A DNA stretch of 64,000 nt from RYN-133 sp963754285 (GTDB lineage Bacteria > Actinomycetota > Actinomycetes > Mycobacteriales > Jatrophihabitantaceae), in the NCBI GenBank assembly GCA_963754285.1, contig CAVWFN010000020.1, positions 248,001 through 312,000 on the forward strand. Direction: 5' to 3'. Within the stretch, counting starts at the first letter, position 1; each line of letters begins with the position of its first letter. The translations under genes and the position numbers were made by a program. Below, one piece after another: positions 63,390-64,000 of this stretch. The notes under the pieces were generated by a model. That model made no database searches, was not told the origin of the DNA, and saw nothing but the letters and a program-made list of their open reading frames with translations.

Positions 63390-63860
63390 TCAATGGCATG
63401 AGCGGATCTGGTGGCGCGTTAAGAACCACATCCAGTGCGCTCGGCGATAAATCAATGCGGCGTGTCCGTGAGCCACCCGACCCGAACGAAAATGCACCGC
63501 CACGGTAACCAACGCTCCTGCCTGCGACTGGCCATACCCGTACACAGACAAACGGCGCTGGACGACATCACCTACTTTGACCACTCGCTGACCCTGACCC
63601 AAATAGGCGGAGCAGCGCACGAATTTCGCATAACTCACCTTTGAGTGTTGGGCGTTCGCGAGCAACGAATACAGCTGATGCGGTCGGGGATGCCCCATGT
63701 CCCCGACGATGACTGTGACCGCACGAGTCGCCGAGGAATTGGTCTGCGGTTGGGCATGAGCCGGCCCCGCGGGGCCGAGGCTGACCGCTAGGGCGACGAC
63801 GGTGAGAGCAATCATCCGGGCAATGCGCTGCTTGTTTATTTGCCGCCTCATGCAGAACAT
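63390..63860 (-). CDS. Small secreted protein upstream of hxsA
   Basis: 156 residues. Signal peptide (MIALTVVALAVSLGPAGPAHAQ, about residues 16-37; cleavage near AHA-Q), then a basic mature domain with two cysteines (VRCSAY near the middle and SCH at the end) and many histidines. No family recognised. It shares strand, lower GC and export with hxsA, 81 bases downstream, so it may be an additional member of the Hxs locus. ATG at 63860 has GTGGA upstream; ATG at 63851 is an alternative. Confidence 0.65.
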   Translation of the reverse strand: MFCMRRQINKQRIARMIALTVVALAVSLGPAGPAHAQPQTNSSATRAVTVIVGDMGHPRPHQLYSLLANAQHSKVSYAKFVRCSAYLGQGQRVVKVGDVVQRRLSVYGYGQSQAGALVTVAVHFRSGRVAHGHAALIYRRAHWMWFLTRHQIRSCH

Positions 63861-64000
63861 AATCCACGTTGCCGCGACGAAAGCCAGGCTTTGAGAGACC
63901 TCTTCTGGCTGTCGTGATCGCGGCCGCGCGCGGTGTCGGTGGATACCGGCTGCACTTTCTCCACCATCAGTCCGGACCGCCTACGGATGCGTAGGTCGCC
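63861..64000. other. Right edge, no gene seen
   Basis: 140 bases with no open frame I can support. The promoter of the secreted-protein/hxs unit may lie here. Confidence 0.4.

Noticed and set aside
1..64000. CRISPR array, rRNA or tRNA
   Set aside because: No spaced direct repeats or cloverleaf-like segments were seen in the intergenic regions.

Overview
The window is high-GC, densely packed DNA from an actinomycete. Three things point to Actinomycetota: a recC-recB-recD operon in the order and sizes known from mycobacteria, a WS/DGAT acyltransferase, and a DUF222/HNH nuclease together with a probable F420-dependent LLM oxidoreductase and many GTG starts with 4-base stop/start overlaps. Genus cannot be read from the sequence. 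No rRNA, tRNA or CRISPR array was seen. The only gene-free stretch over 300 bases is 57912-58353.

Layout. 1-2796: end of a secreted protein gene, an SDR-type epimerase and a GH51 arabinofuranosidase. 2891-11247: recCBD operon, with recB broken by a one-base frameshift. 11377-12779: beta-propeller (BNR) protein coupled to a MoaD/ThiS-like sulfur carrier. 12792-19655: sugar ABC importer (binding protein and two permeases) divergent from a GH3 glycosidase and a LacI regulator, with inverted repeats between them. 19724-23681: secreted peptidase, tyrosinase with a separate small partner gene, DUF3048 lipoprotein. 23776-29438: lipid cluster (WS/DGAT, hydrolase, PlsC-like acyltransferase, acyl-CoA synthetase, second hydrolase behind a KstR-like palindrome). 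29476-33272: cell-wall amidase lipoprotein, YjbR protein, ATP-dependent DNA ligase, HNH protein. 33290-37068: nitrogen-scavenging set (ureohydrolase, NCS1 permease, frameshifted amidase). 37119-41828: glutamine amidotransferase, VKOR/DUF929 disulfide pair, HD-GYP/LuxR regulator (frameshifted), NTF2-like and DsrE-like proteins. 41942-47321: complete peptide-type ABC importer. 47502-57905: secreted protein, zinc-ribbon protein, aldo/keto reductase, histone-like protein, LLM oxidoreductase, GGDEF cyclase, CrtI-like oxidoreductase with GcvT-like partner, second secreted peptidase.

58000-64000 differs: sampled lines are visibly lower in GC, and an IS3-family element with 20-bp terminal inverted repeats lies at 58354-59633. 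Behind it, on the minus strand, is a complete four-gene His-Xaa-Ser (Hxs) system: hxsA (repeat precursor), hxsD, and radical-SAM maturases hxsB and hxsC, all overlapping or abutting. HxsA has a signal peptide, 13 HxS triplets, a Pro/Thr/His stalk and a C-terminal membrane anchor, which suggests a surface-displayed modified peptide. This is the most interesting part of the window.

Six otherwise conserved reading frames (recB, amidase, HD-GYP/LuxR, second secreted peptidase, both IS3 frames) each carry exactly one extra base. That pattern is either a sequence-quality signature or real decay, and it should be settled before any of these genes is called dead.
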